From NCBI GenBank assembly GCA_023333565.1, contig JAJKFH010000553.1, positions 496,001-560,000 on the forward strand: a stretch of DNA of 64,000 nt, read 5' to 3'. The stretch is from Puffinus mauretanicus. Taxonomy: Eukaryota; Chordata; Aves; Procellariiformes; Procellariidae. Position numbers and translations under genes: made by a program. Shown here piece by piece: positions 1-18,889 of the stretch (the first letter of the stretch is position 1; every line of letters begins with the position of its first letter). Below the pieces are notes generated by a model. The model was not told where the DNA came from. It saw nothing but the letters and a program-made list of their open reading frames with translations, and did no database searches.

Positions 1-288
1 ATCGGATACCACTCCTTCACCACTAGTCCTTTTTCCCTGTACCTCTCTTGGTCCCCTGGCATAGCTTCTCTCTTTCTTGGTCAGCCCCATCTCAGCACCC
101 CAGTATTGGTTTGCCCTGGGGTCTTACCAGTAGGTTGGAGGCAGTCCTGACCTGCTGGGGGTTTGCAGACAAAGGCTCTCCTTTGTGCCCCCCTGTTCCA
201 GCCTGTCCTGAGGATCCGTCTCTGCGCTATGTGTGGGGTTCCTACTGTCAGGACTGTCTGGGTTGTAACACTGCCCTATTCCTCACAG

Positions 289-7408
<7,120 letters not shown>

Positions 7409-10165
7409 TTTAACCATGCAAGCAAAATTTTCCTGGGTCACAGTTTTGTTTTAAACAAGCTATTTAGACTTTAGTGTTCAGACTTATTAATAGAGTTCCT
7501 TTTTTATTTTAAATATGTATTATATTATCTGGTAATGTTATTACCAGTCTGTACAGAAAAAGTTTGCAGAAGTGCTTTTCAGAGCAATATTACAGCTATA
7601 CTGTATTTTTATACAGTTATTTAACTTGCAAACTTTCCAAAACAGAGTTAAGCATCCCAGATTTAAAAATGATCCAGGCAGTATGCATACTGCCATTTGC
7701 TTCTAAACTAGGGTGAACAGGGGGGTGCATATCAAGCAATTTCACGACCTCAGTGTTCTCAGAAATTTGAATTATAAACATCTCTTCACAGGAGTTCAGG
7801 TGAGATGGTAACTGAAACGCACAAGTTACTAGAAGGTGAATCCCCTTATTATCCTGTTCTCCTGCTGGGGTGGGCGAGTATGACAGATGCACTAAGGGCC
7901 TGGGAATAGTTTCTCAAAGGCCAAGTGCTAACATTCCAAATCTCTCTTGGAATTTGGCACTGGTCTGGACCTTCTCAACTATGTGATCTCTTTTCAGCAC
8001 TTTAAAGTAAGGTGAAAGAGCACTGATATCTGTGGGGTCACAGCTCTCAGATACCGCAGGGAATGTGCTGTCTTCTTGTGGACTTTCACTTACATGTGCT
8101 TTTTGTATGAAAACTTTAATTGCTATTCCTCTTGCTAACTTAATATCAGACTATGATGCCATGGAAGTAACTGTTTTGCAGAATGTTCAAGAGAATCTGT
8201 GTGTTGGAACCCAATATAGGCAAATCACACATGTTAATAATCCCATCAGTAGATATTAATCATGTGATGAATCGAATGTTTGGAACTTTTTTTTTTCAGG
8301 CATTCTAACATAGGAAGCTCTGCATTAGTCATTGGTACTGCGGTTCTTCCCTGAATTGTCTATGTTGTCCCAGTCTCAATAAGCTGCAGAATGTGCTATC
8401 CATGTATATATTGTATGTAAAATGCTTCAATAGTTTGTTGGACTTGTGTCCAGTTACTCCAGTCATTGTATCCTGAAAGGGGTGCAGTGCTGAACATTCT
8501 TAAATTCCACTTTCCACATGGAAATGTTAATGTAAAAAAGACAACTGTGTAGTAATTACAAAGTGACCAGGAGAATTAAATAGGGGGGGAGAAGTTTAAA
8601 AAGAAAGAAAGAAAAAGTTAAAGCTGATCTGTTAGTCTGTATATTGCATTAAGTACTGTCTCCTGTAAAGTTCTACAAAATTCACTAAAGATACTGAAAG
8701 AAAATACTGTGGAAATTAAATATTTTTGTGGGAACTATTTAATGTCTGGTTGCTGTGATACCTGGTTTTCATGCCTGGCTTAAGCAAAGAAGTGCATTAA
8801 GGTTTTGGTCTTTAATGACCTAAAATACCTTGGTTCCAGACTTGCTCTAGTGAACCTACATTCTATTAAATGTTTGAAATTGACAACTACTAAAACATGT
8901 TCCAGTGCTTTTCTATTCAGTCATGTGTGGCTTACTGTACTGCTATAGCACAATCAGAGCTGTTCAGCCTTTCAGTCTGATAGTGAAACTCACCCTATTA
9001 ATCTTAAATTGTAATCACAAATGTTCCAAAATAATACATGCTTTATTACTGTCATGCAGCAGTGAACTTTAATCTTCCTGGCTGCCTTGCTGCAGTGTTC
9101 ACCAGAACCTCAAATTCTGGCTACAGAGGCCTTTCACTTTCTTCCTGCAGTAATAACACTAAATAGTTTATCCTATGGAAACGCTCTCTGAATGAGTGTC
9201 AAACTCTGGAACACTTGCAACTCAAAAAATCCTATCCAGCGTGTGTGCTTGGAGTGCTGATAGTGACTTCTGGTACTGCTTGCATTCTGCAACAGACCAG
9301 CTCAGCTCATGCAATGATAGAATTTCAGCTTGAACTTGCAACTATAACCACTGAGCAGTATTTCAATGCAGCCTTCTAAGTTGCTTTGAAACAAAGAAGG
9401 GGGAAAGCTAGGAGTTACTGCTCTTTTGTAAGCCTGTATTTTAAAGTTGCAGTGCAAAACCAATTTGTCTGTTTCAATTTCTGATCTGATGAATATCGGT
9501 ATAGAAACGTGGTTGCAGTGCAGATGTGTCATAGAAGCTGTAAGAATGACATACTACCAAATCAATCATGAAACTAAGATCACTTGAACTTTTGTTTGTC
9601 CCTTTTCCAATTAGTTCTAGTAATGCTTGGTAATCCTTGAAGTTGTTTTGTGTTGCTTTGTATTACTTTGTATTTTGTGTGTTAGTGTAAACTAATGAAG
9701 ATAGTTTTCCTAGTTGAAGTGCTCCAAGATTGTTTTTGGTGGCTAGCTTCACCCTAAGCGTTCCTGAGCTTTGAACCTCTATATGCTGTTTTGAATAGTA
9801 CAGAATAGGTCTGTTGTTTTATGGTCTCATTCAGAGATTACCAAGCCGGTAAGAATCAGTGACTGAAAAAATTACAAAGCCTATTCCAGTTAAGATCAGC
9901 AGGGATTGTCCTAAGGAGAACAGTGACAGCATGCAGGGCTTGGTAGAACTGTGTGACATACCTCTGCTGGTTGTTCAGCATTAAATACATGTGAGAGCTG
10001 CTCTAACCATGTAATTCCAGTAATCAGTTTATTTAGCAAAAGGACTTCACAACTGTTATTGCTGTACCTTAAGGCAAAATGAATGATGTAGTAAAGCATG
10101 TGTGCATTTATGGTTCTTTACTAGAGCTGTTAACATATTCAGGTACTCCTTGAATATTTACAATC
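7409..10165 (+). other. DLAT 3' UTR and DLAT-PIH1D2 tail-to-tail spacer
   Basis: A/T-rich, non-coding. No canonical AATAAA was found close after the DLAT stop; ATTAAA variants occur near 8574, 8714 and 8864 and are candidate polyadenylation signals, so the 3' UTR probably runs at least to about 8.7 kb. A short (GAAA)n tract lies near 8599-8615. I see no further gene, RNA gene or recognisable transposon. Confidence 0.5.
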
Positions 10166-10175
10166 TTTATTTATT
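10166..10175 (-). terminator. Tandem polyadenylation signals for PIH1D2
   Basis: Two overlapping AATAAA hexamers read on the minus strand (TTTATTTATT on plus), about 210 bp downstream of the PIH1D2 stop codon. Confidence 0.6.
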
Positions 10176-10382
10176 TTTTTCTTAAGTTTACTGGTGCTAG
10201 TATTCCTCCAGACTTCCTTTTCTACATGCATCTTCTAAAGGCATTTGAGGCATTCATCCCTGAAGATTAGAAGGTCAATTAAAAAAAAAAAAAACACATC
10301 ACCATCTAAAAGTTAGGATTCTCATTCTGTGCTTTTGTTTTGTTCTGTCACCTGTGAATATGAACTGGACAGAATGCAGTCT

Positions 10383-12612
10383 TTAAGGATCTGGCTTGGC
10401 AACTGGCACTGTGATAAACAATAGCCGTTTTCCTTTGTTAAATACTGCTGTAGTTGTTTCTTCATCCACCAATTCTGGCAGATGTAGTTGTAATTTGTAT
10501 TTTTCAGGGACTTCAATGATTATGTCATCCTAAACCGAGAAAATTGAAATACTTGATTAACTATTTGACAAGAATTAGCAGTGAGCATTTCTAGGAATTA
10601 GATACTATTCAGAAAACACAAGGTTATTCTTTCTGTTATCTTACCTTTGAAATTCTCAGATCACACTCGGAAACAGAGCTAACCTTAGGCAATTCAATTT
10701 TGAGTTCAATTTTGAGTGGTTTCTTGTTTGCATCCTTCACGGTGATAATTTCATAGACAGGGGTACTTAGTTTCTCTGGCATTTCAGTACTGGTAATTTC
10801 TTCTATCAGATGCACTTCAGACTGTGTCACACTTCCTTCCTTCAGCAGCACAGGAGTATTGCTGCAGTCCTCAGCTTCTGTAGTATGTAGCAGCTGATCA
10901 AGTGTCAGTTCTTTCAAGAAAAATAAGTTTTTCAGACATATCACTCAAATACTAAAAACTGTAATGTTATGCCACTTGACAAATATATTGAGAAACTTTT
11001 AACTGTAATTAATCATCATTAGCAATTTTGTCAGATGAAGACTGTTACTGGCAGTTTCTCCTTTGCCCATAATTTGGTTTTATTGCCAATGGGTTAAAAG
11101 TTGTTGTTTTCAGACTACTAGATACAGCCGCAACCCCTTTTACTCAGGTTAGAGCAAAAGAAACTTAGCACCTCAAAGGATCAAACCCACGTCTAGTGGA
11201 TATAGGAAAAAAGGAATTTGCTGTTCCAGTGTCACTACAGTTTCTCAATTGTAAAATACCAGAGATGAATGCAGATAGGCCAGCAGGGTTAAAGTTAAAC
11301 TGATGTCTGGTATGAATACTACTGCCTTATTCTGAATTCGCAGAGAGAAGCATTTGGTTTATGCTTATGGCAAGAATTGGGGTTAGAGAGATAAGGCTTG
11401 AGTAAATTTGTTGAAGAATCTGATAGGTCCTCAAAGAAAAGTGACAGCAGATCTCTACATACCCTTCTTTGTGTTCTGACTGAAATGTGGAGTTGGCATC
11501 TGCATGCCTTTCAGACGTTGCTGCATCGCTTCCAGGCTTCCTTTCAATTTGAATGATTCAATAGTGTACAAATAAGAAAGAATAAGGTTGCATCGTTCCT
11601 CAATGAATTTAAGTGTTAAATGGATCAAGTGTTCCATTTCTTCTGGGTTTTCTTCTCCCCTCTGAAGAACATCTGGGTTATATGCAATATCTATAATGCT
11701 GTAAAGATCTATAAAAATAAGTTATGTATCAGAATTCTTGCTATGGAACCATGTGCCAGTGTTCTTTATAATCACTTGATTTAAAACCAAAGGGAATAAA
11801 TTTGTGGCTTCTGGGCAGAGAGCTAATTCTATCAACCTCATCTAGAGATGACACCCCTCCGTGGGCTGATCCTGCAGTCTGTGTGTTCAAGGAGAAGTAT
11901 GAGAACATGAGTATAGGTGGTTGAAGAGATTCCTAGTGCCTAAGCACTTTTCAGGATTTAGATGCGTGCAATTTTTGTGTTTCTTCAGTTTTTTTCAAAA
12001 AGGAAGGACTCATTTAGGGTCCCTGTTGAGATATGCCTGTTGCATCCTTGCCTTGCCGTCACCACCCCGAGCTAAGAGCTGGCCACGGCACAGCACCACC
12101 CTCTGTTGCAGCGAGAATCTGCGTGTGATTGCCATGCAATGCACTACTGCAGGAAGAAATGCATTCGGGCCGAGGCGCAACTCTTTTCGGACGTACCTCC
12201 TTCGCCAGATACTTCTTCTAGCGGCCCCGCACTGACAGGTGTGGGGTCCGTGGGGGCCTTAGGCGCCGGGACCTTTTTCCAGCTGCAGACGTTGATGAAA
12301 AGCGGCCCCCCAACAACGCCCTGCAAGGGACCGAGCCGCGGCTTAGCGCCCCGCCCGCGCTGTCTCCCTCCGGCCCCGCAGTCGCCCTCGTACCCGCTCC
12401 CAGTACCCGGGCAGGAGGCCGAGCCCCAAACCCCGCGCACCCACCGCAGGACGGGCCCGCAGGCATAGGTGAGGCTCCGGCGGGGCGCAGAGCCGCTCGG
12501 CCTCGGCGCGCTGCTGCCGCAGGAGCCGGCGGTAGGCCCGGGGCTCATTCTCCGCCATCTCGTCCAGCAGCGACCAGAGCTGCGCGGCCCGCGCCAGCGC
12601 CGCGCCCGCCAT
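10383..12612 (-). CDS. PIH1D2: PIH1D2: PIH1 domain-containing protein 2
   Basis: PIH-family HSP90 co-chaperone; in mammals it belongs to an R2TP-like complex (R2SP, with SPAG1) and is enriched in testis and ciliated cells. Exons in transcription order: 12612-12445, 12320-12197, 11708-11463, 10910-10645 and 10529-10383. They total 951 nt, 316 aa; human is 315 aa. The N-terminus (QLWSLLDEMAENEP, then CAPPEPHLCL) matches the human QFWNLLDDLAQSDP...CAAPEPQLCL region. PLFINVCSW opens the PIH domain, and AYNPDVL and KPLKIELKIELP are conserved further on. The C-terminal CS/p23-like strand region is DDIIIEVPEKY. Intron phases are consistent throughout. The start is the only Met aligned with the human N-terminus. 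The gene shares a CpG-island promoter with NKAPD1, with start codons about 445 bp apart and divergent. Confidence 0.94.
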
Positions 12613-13400
12613 GGGTACCGCCGTCGCGTAGCGACGGCAACCGGAAGGGCCGCACTCTGCGGGTCCGCCCGCCTTCTCCGTCCTCCTCCCGCTTCCGCGC
12701 GTTCCGGCCCCCCCATCACCCTCGCCCCGCGCCCGCCGCCCCCGTCCCCCCGCCGGCCCTGCGGCGGAGCTGGAGGCTGCCCGCCTGCCCTCGGAGCCGT
12801 CGCTGGGCCGTTCCGCCCCGTGGTGGCCACGGCTCAGGGCCGGCGGCCGTTCAGCGGCCCCGGCGTATGCTGCCAGGAGGAGGCACTTTGCGGGGACCAC
12901 GTCCGGTGGGGAGCCGAGAGCAGGCCGGGCCTCTCTCGTCCCTTCCTGCCCGCGGCTGCGGGGGCGCCCTGGTGAGCGGCCCCCGCCCGGCCCCGGCGTG
13001 GCGGGCCCGGGGGTGCCGGTGGGGCCGGCGTCCGCGGGGCTCTGTAGGGCGAGAGGATGTCCCGGGTGCCGGTGGGGAAGGTGCTGCTGCGGAACGTCAT
13101 CCGGCACACGGGCGCGCACAACAAGGTACGGCCGGGGCCCGTGGGGGCTGACAGCCTCGGCGGCCCCTTGTGCTCCCTCTCTGCGGAGGCTTTGTCCCGT
13201 GCCCGCTTCTGCAGACGGCTTTTGTCCGCGGGTCCGAGTGGAGACGCCCTGGGCATCACCTGGGCGTTGCCGTGTGGTTTGTGCGAGGCCCGGGACTGCT
13301 GGTACCTCCCCGGTGGTGCGGAGCCGCCGGCGGAGCGGGGAGTGGGACGGGCGGAATGCCCGAATTGTGATCTGTGGGGAGAGCAGGTGCGTTTTTCGGG
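12200..13400. promoter_or_regulatory. CpG island, bidirectional promoter of PIH1D2 and NKAPD1
   Basis: Very GC- and CpG-rich compared with the A/T-rich flanks. It covers the first coding exons of PIH1D2 (minus) and NKAPD1 (plus), whose start codons diverge at 12612 and 13057. It contains an ETS-like CCGGAAG at 12641-12647. Long GC-rich open frames on both strands are by-products of base composition. Confidence 0.85.
12620..12638 (-). repeat. Perfect 8-bp stem, 3-nt loop inverted repeat just 5' of the PIH1D2 start
   Basis: GCCGTCGC and GCGACGGC flank a 3-nt loop, ending 7 nt before the PIH1D2 ATG (minus strand). If transcribed it would form a stable hairpin beside the start codon. The right arm also ends in GGCAAC, an RFX/X-box-like half-site, and a CCGGAAG ETS-type motif follows at 12641. 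Confidence 0.6.
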
Positions 13401-16400
13401 GAAGAAAGGCGCTTGTGAGATCATCTATGTAAACATCGTTAGTCTCACTTGCAGTTTAACCCTCTTTTTCTTGAGTTCTCATCTTGATGAGGGAATGTGT
13501 ATATGTATTTACCTATGAAAAACCTATTCTCTCTGGACTTTCATGAAAGTTATGGTTTGCCTTCCTAAAAGTAGCAAACCTTTAATGTTTTTTTTTTCCT
13601 TGCCGTACTGTGTATGTACTTTTAATTGCATCAAAGAATTTGAACTTTGTTAATGCACACAGGCAATATTTTAGTGCAAGATTAAGAAATTCCGTTAACT
13701 TTAGCAAACTATTTAATTAATTTCTGACATAATTCAGCAGGTCCAACTCATTTATTTCATATGTTTATAAAATCACTCATTTACAGTCAATGTCCATAAA
13801 CATAAATCTGTGCCAAACCACTCAGTATTTGCATGCTGTGTTTTTTCAGCCTGTAATGTAACTTCTCATTTTGGCTTGGTCCTTCCAGATGATATTTATA
13901 TACTGAATTCTCTAATAGTACATATGTTTGGGATGGTAATGAATGACAAGGCAAGGTAGCCAGAACAGCTGAGATAGTAAAATCAGGCAAACCCACCATT
14001 TCTGATGGTGTTATCCGTATGTGCTTTGTAAGGGTATTACCATTAAGAGATTCTCCTTTTGGTTACCTTGGTTATAGCTAGAAATAATAATCTGTTTCAG
14101 TATGGTAGAAAAGCTTGCTGTGAATTTTGTTAGCAGGAGTGTTGAGCTAGGAGCTGATGTTACCTGCTACATGTCTATAAAGTTTGCCTAATGTTACACT
14201 TGTTTCCTTTCTGTGACTTTCAGATTCAGGAAGAGACAGAAATGTGGAAAATAAGGGAATGGGAGAAGCAGACAGAAAAGGCTTACTGCAAAAGGCAAAG
14301 CAGAATGCTGTCGGATACCTCCAGGTGGGTTTTAGTTGTGTGAAGGAGATAATTGTCTTAGTTGCTGAACCCTTTTGTGTTATAACACTTTAAGAGCATT
14401 CTGTGATGACTATATGTTTACAATATATGAAGACTACATAGACTACAGATATATTTATTTTCTCCTTAATGAGTCCCTGGAAAGAGGTCAGACCGGTGCT
14501 TAAGTCCGACCTTTTATCTCTTTGTCTAGATGTATAGTCTTCAAAATACAACATTAAGTAGGCTGGGCTCTCTGAAGCAGTGGGGGCTAGGAAGTGCTTA
14601 AGTAATATGTCTAATGTATTGCCGTTTAGGTTAGCAGTAAACAAAACTGTTGTGGTGTGGAGTCCTGCACTATTATAACACACCAGTATTGACCGCTACT
14701 TGTGTGGTATCCATTAAATCATTCTGAGATGCCTGAGGATCTCACAAGCTACATAAAAACAAGCTGGGTTTGGGGGGAGGGTTGGGGTTTTGCGGGGGGA
14801 GGGAGGGCGGGGCTTACTAATGTGAAGACTTCTCAGAAGTGTGAATGTTGCAGGAAGTGGTTTTAGTGTCTCAGGGAACACCTTTCAGACTTACGCTAAG
14901 TCCACGGCTGCTGCTTGGCTCAGGAAGTGCGGCATTTCAAGTGAGAAACAAAACTAGAGCCACGGGCATGTGAGGTCACTCAAAACTGTGGTGCTTTCTG
15001 TGAATTTGGGGTCTTAGTCCTGGTACCTGATCAAATTGCAATTCTAGTAAGTCAGTCCTACTTCTTCAGTTTCCTCTTTGCTGCTTTTACTAGCGTATGT
15101 CTCACTGCATATTGTTAGTCTGCTCCTGCAGCATATTCTAGAGGAAAAGAACTGCATTTGTTGTGATAGGCAAGATAACCCCTTCCTCTTAATTTTATAT
15201 TGTGAGCATCTCTGTCAAGAATTTTGCTGTGCACAGAGTGCCGTAGTAAGTTTTGAAAACCAGTGTTAGCTACTGAACTGGTTTTGTGAGAGCTGTTAAT
15301 GGTGACTGTTAAAATGATAGCTGGTCTTCTTGCATAGATGGACATCCAAGACTTGCTGGATTTTTGCTCCTCTCGCTGGACTAACCCCTTGCTCAGAAAG
15401 TTTCTCCATCAGAGCTGACAGCTGAAGGACAACTGTTCTCTTTCTGCAGCAGTCGGATGCGCAGTGACGGCTTTGATGAAGAGGGCCACAGGGCTGACTG
15501 GAAAACAAAGAACTCACAATTTCTTGACCCAGTCGAAGATGATCTCCTTAGGGCCCGATCCTGGAATAAAAAGCTGTATGAATGTGAAGCCAACATGCCA
15601 GACAGGTCTGTGGGGGAATTAATGGTCTGTGATTATAACTGTAATTAAAACACCTTTCTGGAGTCCTGTGCCAGAAAGTTAGTATATTTCTCTTTTCAGT
15701 ACGTATCTCTATAAAATAATGCTTGATCTCATTTTGAGAATGAATAAGTAACATGCACGAACTTTTGCAGTGTCACAGAATACCTAATTTGAGTTCATCT
15801 ATAGAGTTCCTATGTCACAGTAAGCAGCAAAAGCTCAGTCCTAAGCTTAGCAACTAAGATTAGTATTTATTACTTTGCTCAAGGAACTTAAAAAATCTTG
15901 AGAAATGCAAGTTAGTGCTTAGGTTTATTTTAAAGAAATTTGAGTTGTAGTTTTCCCTAATGAGAAATTGTCGTGGTTTAACCCCAGCCAGCAAAAAATA
16001 AACGCCATGCAGCCGCTCGATCACACCCCACCCCCCGGTGGGATGGGGGAGAGAATCGGGAGAGCACAAGTAGGAAAGCTCCCGGGTTGAGATAAAAACA
16101 GTTTAATAATTGAAATAAAACTAAGTAGAACAGTAAAATAACAATGAGAACAACAACAATAACAGAATACACAAAACAGGCAATGCACGACACAACTGCT
16201 CACCGACCGCCGACCGCGTGTCACGAACGGGGGGCGAGCCCCCCCACACACCTGGTTTTATACTGAGCATGATGTCACATGGTATAGAATACCCCATTGG
16301 CCAGCTGGGTCCACCACCCCGGCTGCGCTCCCCCCTCCCGGTGCAAGCATCACCCAGCAACAGCCAAAGCATCAATGGGCCATCAACGCTCCTTTCACAC

Positions 16401-18042
16401 CGAACCCAAAACACAGCACACCCCCCAAGCTACTGGGAAGAAAGTTAACCCTGTCCCAGCTGGAACCAGGACAGAAATGGAAAAGAGACTGAGAACATAA
16501 AGTGTATTTAAATAGTACCAACCAAATCAGTCGTATTTCCTTCTTTCTTTGTTGGGAAGGTTCTGATAGCCCTTCTTTGCTCTCTAAACTCATGTTTATT
16601 TTGTGGCTCTGTCTCTTCAGAATTGTATTTTTTCCTTAAACCTTGTCTGTTTCTAATAGATGGTTCTGCTTTCTTACAGATGGGGTCACAGTGGCTATAA
16701 AGAGTTGTACCCTGAAGAATTTGATACAGATAGGTAAGGCAAGCAGGCCTTACTTCTTACTTCTGACAGATTATGCAGGGAATTTTACAAACTGAGTTTT
16801 AAGTTTTGAATATAGATCAGCCTTGAATGTAAAGCAGCACTGTTTAGTTACAGACACCCACTGAAAAAAATCTAGCCCATTAATGTGGTTCCCCCTTGTC
16901 GGAGTCTTAGGAGGGCATTGCATCTTTTATAGTAATTAGACATTCAAACATTCAACTTTAGCCTGAGTTACTAAAATACTATGAATCTGGAAGGTCTGTC
17001 TGGGCCAACAGAGAGCCAGAGTAGTAGGCTGAATACAAATCAGCTCACACACCCTCTCAAATATCAGCTCCAGGTTCTCCTTTCCATTATAGTGTACCTG
17101 CATTTCTGTGTCTACTTATTTGGAGAATATAAATTCTTGCAGTATCCTGGAGAGTGGAGACTTAACTGTAAAATAAGATCTTAGACAGAATTAATTATTT
17201 TTAAACTACACCTAACGGAATCATCAAGTACAGTATTTGTCAGGCTATAAATGAGTTTTCATCACTCAGTGGCTTTCAGTACACATTCTCTCTGGTTCTG
17301 GCTTAAATATCTTAAACAGGGGTATTAGTAAGGTGTGGACCCAAGCTGTTAATAAGCACTTGAAACAAAAATGCAGCTACCACATCTGTCAAAGCATCTG
17401 CTTCCCTGCTCGAGCCAAATGAATTGATGGGCTTGCTTAAAACTTTGAGACAGAAAAGGCTCAACTGCTATGTGCCTGCCTGTCTGCTTCCTTTTGGTCA
17501 TCCTTTGTTCTTTTTACAGTGACCAGCAAGAAGGAAATGAACAAAATGCTATCAATGGGAAGAAGAAATCTCATCTGGGAAAGCAAACTGCCCGTGAGTC
17601 GCACAAACGGAAAAAAACAAAGAAATCACACAACAAGAAGCAAAAAAAGCGATCACACAAAAAGCGAAAGAAAAAGAAAAAGGAGCAGGGGAGAACATCT
17701 TCAGATTCCTCCCGGGAGACCGAGTGCTCAGAAGAGGAGACTTCAAGCACCCGGAAAGGGAAACACAAGCGCAAGAAAAAGACCAGGAAAGTGCCTGCCA
17801 GGGAACCTACCTCTTCTTCTGGGCAGGAAAGTGACTTTTCTCATGCAAGCAGCTCAACCACCAGCAGCTCTGAGGACAGTGAACCTGAGGAGAAAAAAGA
17901 GAAACGGCCCCCAAAAAAGAGAAAGAAATGTCACAATTCTGTGTCAGAGGGGCACAGTGAAGTACCAGAGAAGAGGAACAAGAGGAAGAACTGGAAAGTG
18001 GCCGCTGATGAAAAATCAGAGGATAGCTCAGATGAGGACTGA
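13057..18042 (+). CDS. NKAPD1: NKAPD1 (C11orf57 orthologue), NKAP domain-containing protein 1
   Basis: Exons 13057-13125, 14224-14324, 15450-15605, 16680-16733 and 17520-18042 give 903 nt, 300 aa; human is about 292 aa. The N-terminus MSRVPVGKVLLRNVIRHTGA is nearly identical to human. [36 protein letters not shown] and DSDQQ are conserved across exon joins. The last exon encodes a long Lys/Arg/Ser-rich, highly basic tract (KKSHNKKQKKRSHKKRKKKK) followed by alternating Ser/Glu clusters, ending DSSDED. This composition suggests a disordered nuclear protein, but its molecular function is not established. Exon 3 has a tandem NAGNAG acceptor (GCAGCAG at 15447), so a one-Ser length variant is expected. 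Intron 2 holds a G-quadruplex motif and intron 3 an antisense solo LTR. Confidence 0.95.
14794..14812 (+). other. G-quadruplex-type motif in NKAPD1 intron 2
   Basis: Four G-runs separated by single-base loops (G6-A-G3-A-G3-C-G4) on the coding strand, preceded by two more G-runs from 14772. This is an isolated G-rich island in otherwise mixed-composition intron sequence. Confidence 0.6.
15969..16473 (-). mobile_element. Solo LTR of an avian class III (ERVL-type) endogenous retrovirus, in NKAPD1 intron 3
   Basis: A 505-bp unit beginning TG and ending CA, flanked by a perfect 5-bp target-site duplication GAAAT (15964-15968 and 16474-16478). On the minus strand it begins TGTCCTGGTTCCAGCTGGGA, the familiar start of common bird ERV LTRs, and carries CCAAT and TATAAAA boxes (RC of 16257-16301), so its promoter points antisense to NKAPD1. 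There is no internal viral sequence; a full provirus probably recombined down to one LTR. Confidence 0.9.
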
Positions 18043-18874
18043 TGAGTCTAGGCTGCAGCTCAAACAATAAGGTAGAGGACAGAGGCAGGTATTTATCTTT
18101 CAGCACTGGCCCATGGTACAACTTGTTTCAACACTGTGGTTTATATACACCCTGCCAACCCACAGTGGAGAAACTGAGTCTTGGCAGGCTGCAGTAGGTG
18201 CCCCCTTGCTTTTCATTGATTCGACATTCAGAAAACCAGAGGAGCAGTTGCCTGTCTCACAGGTTGGCTAGTCCTGCCAACTTCAGATTCTTTTTCTGTG
18301 ACCAGGTTGACCTCTGATGCACGGAAATGTTATAGGCTATCTGCAGGGGGAAAACAGGCATGTTTGCACCTTTTTTTTTTTTAAATTAAGTTTTAACAAA
18401 TGACTTTTTTGGGTTACCAAATCAATGACCAAGACTTGCATTAGGAGAGGGGAGAGACAGAAAGTCTGGTAACAGAGGAAATGTCACTGGATTTAACCCT
18501 ACGGTAGCTTTGTCTTCCCATCCTCCAACAAAAGCAGACCCGTGTGGCACATGCACACGGTCAGCTGGACACAGAAAGGAGCATGAGCTCTCATTCCAGC
18601 TGAAGGCGCAGTGACTCCTTCCATAATGATGAAGAAAGGATACCAGTGCGTTTGCTTGTTTTAGACTTCTCTCCAAATCCTGGCATGGGCTGCCCATTGT
18701 GTCTACCTTTCCTTCATTCTCTCTAGGGGGATGCTGAAACCATTTTTGCTGACAGAGAAGCCTTGGTGGGTGTTGTGTTCTGTCTCTGGTCTGCCCAATG
18801 TATTACTGGAGAAATTGGTACTGGGCCGTTCTCCCTGCAGTTGAACAGCCAAGCCTTTTAACAAAATAAATAAA
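18043..18874 (+). terminator. NKAPD1 3' UTR and polyadenylation signal
   Basis: After the TGA, about 820 bp of untranslated sequence (with a poly-T run near 18371) ends at two overlapping AATAAA hexamers at 18865-18874, the likely polyA signal. Confidence 0.65.
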
Positions 18875-18889
18875 TCCAGACATGTTCGA

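Noticed and set aside
12144..13424. Several 140-260-codon frames on both strands
   Set aside because: GC-rich shadow frames of the PIH1D2/NKAPD1 promoter island; the real exons there are only 12445-12612, 12197-12320 and 13057-13125.
17519..18070. 183-codon frame overlapping the last NKAPD1 exon
   Set aside because: Out-of-frame shadow of the A-rich Lys/Glu coding tract; the real frame continues the conserved DSDQQ join.
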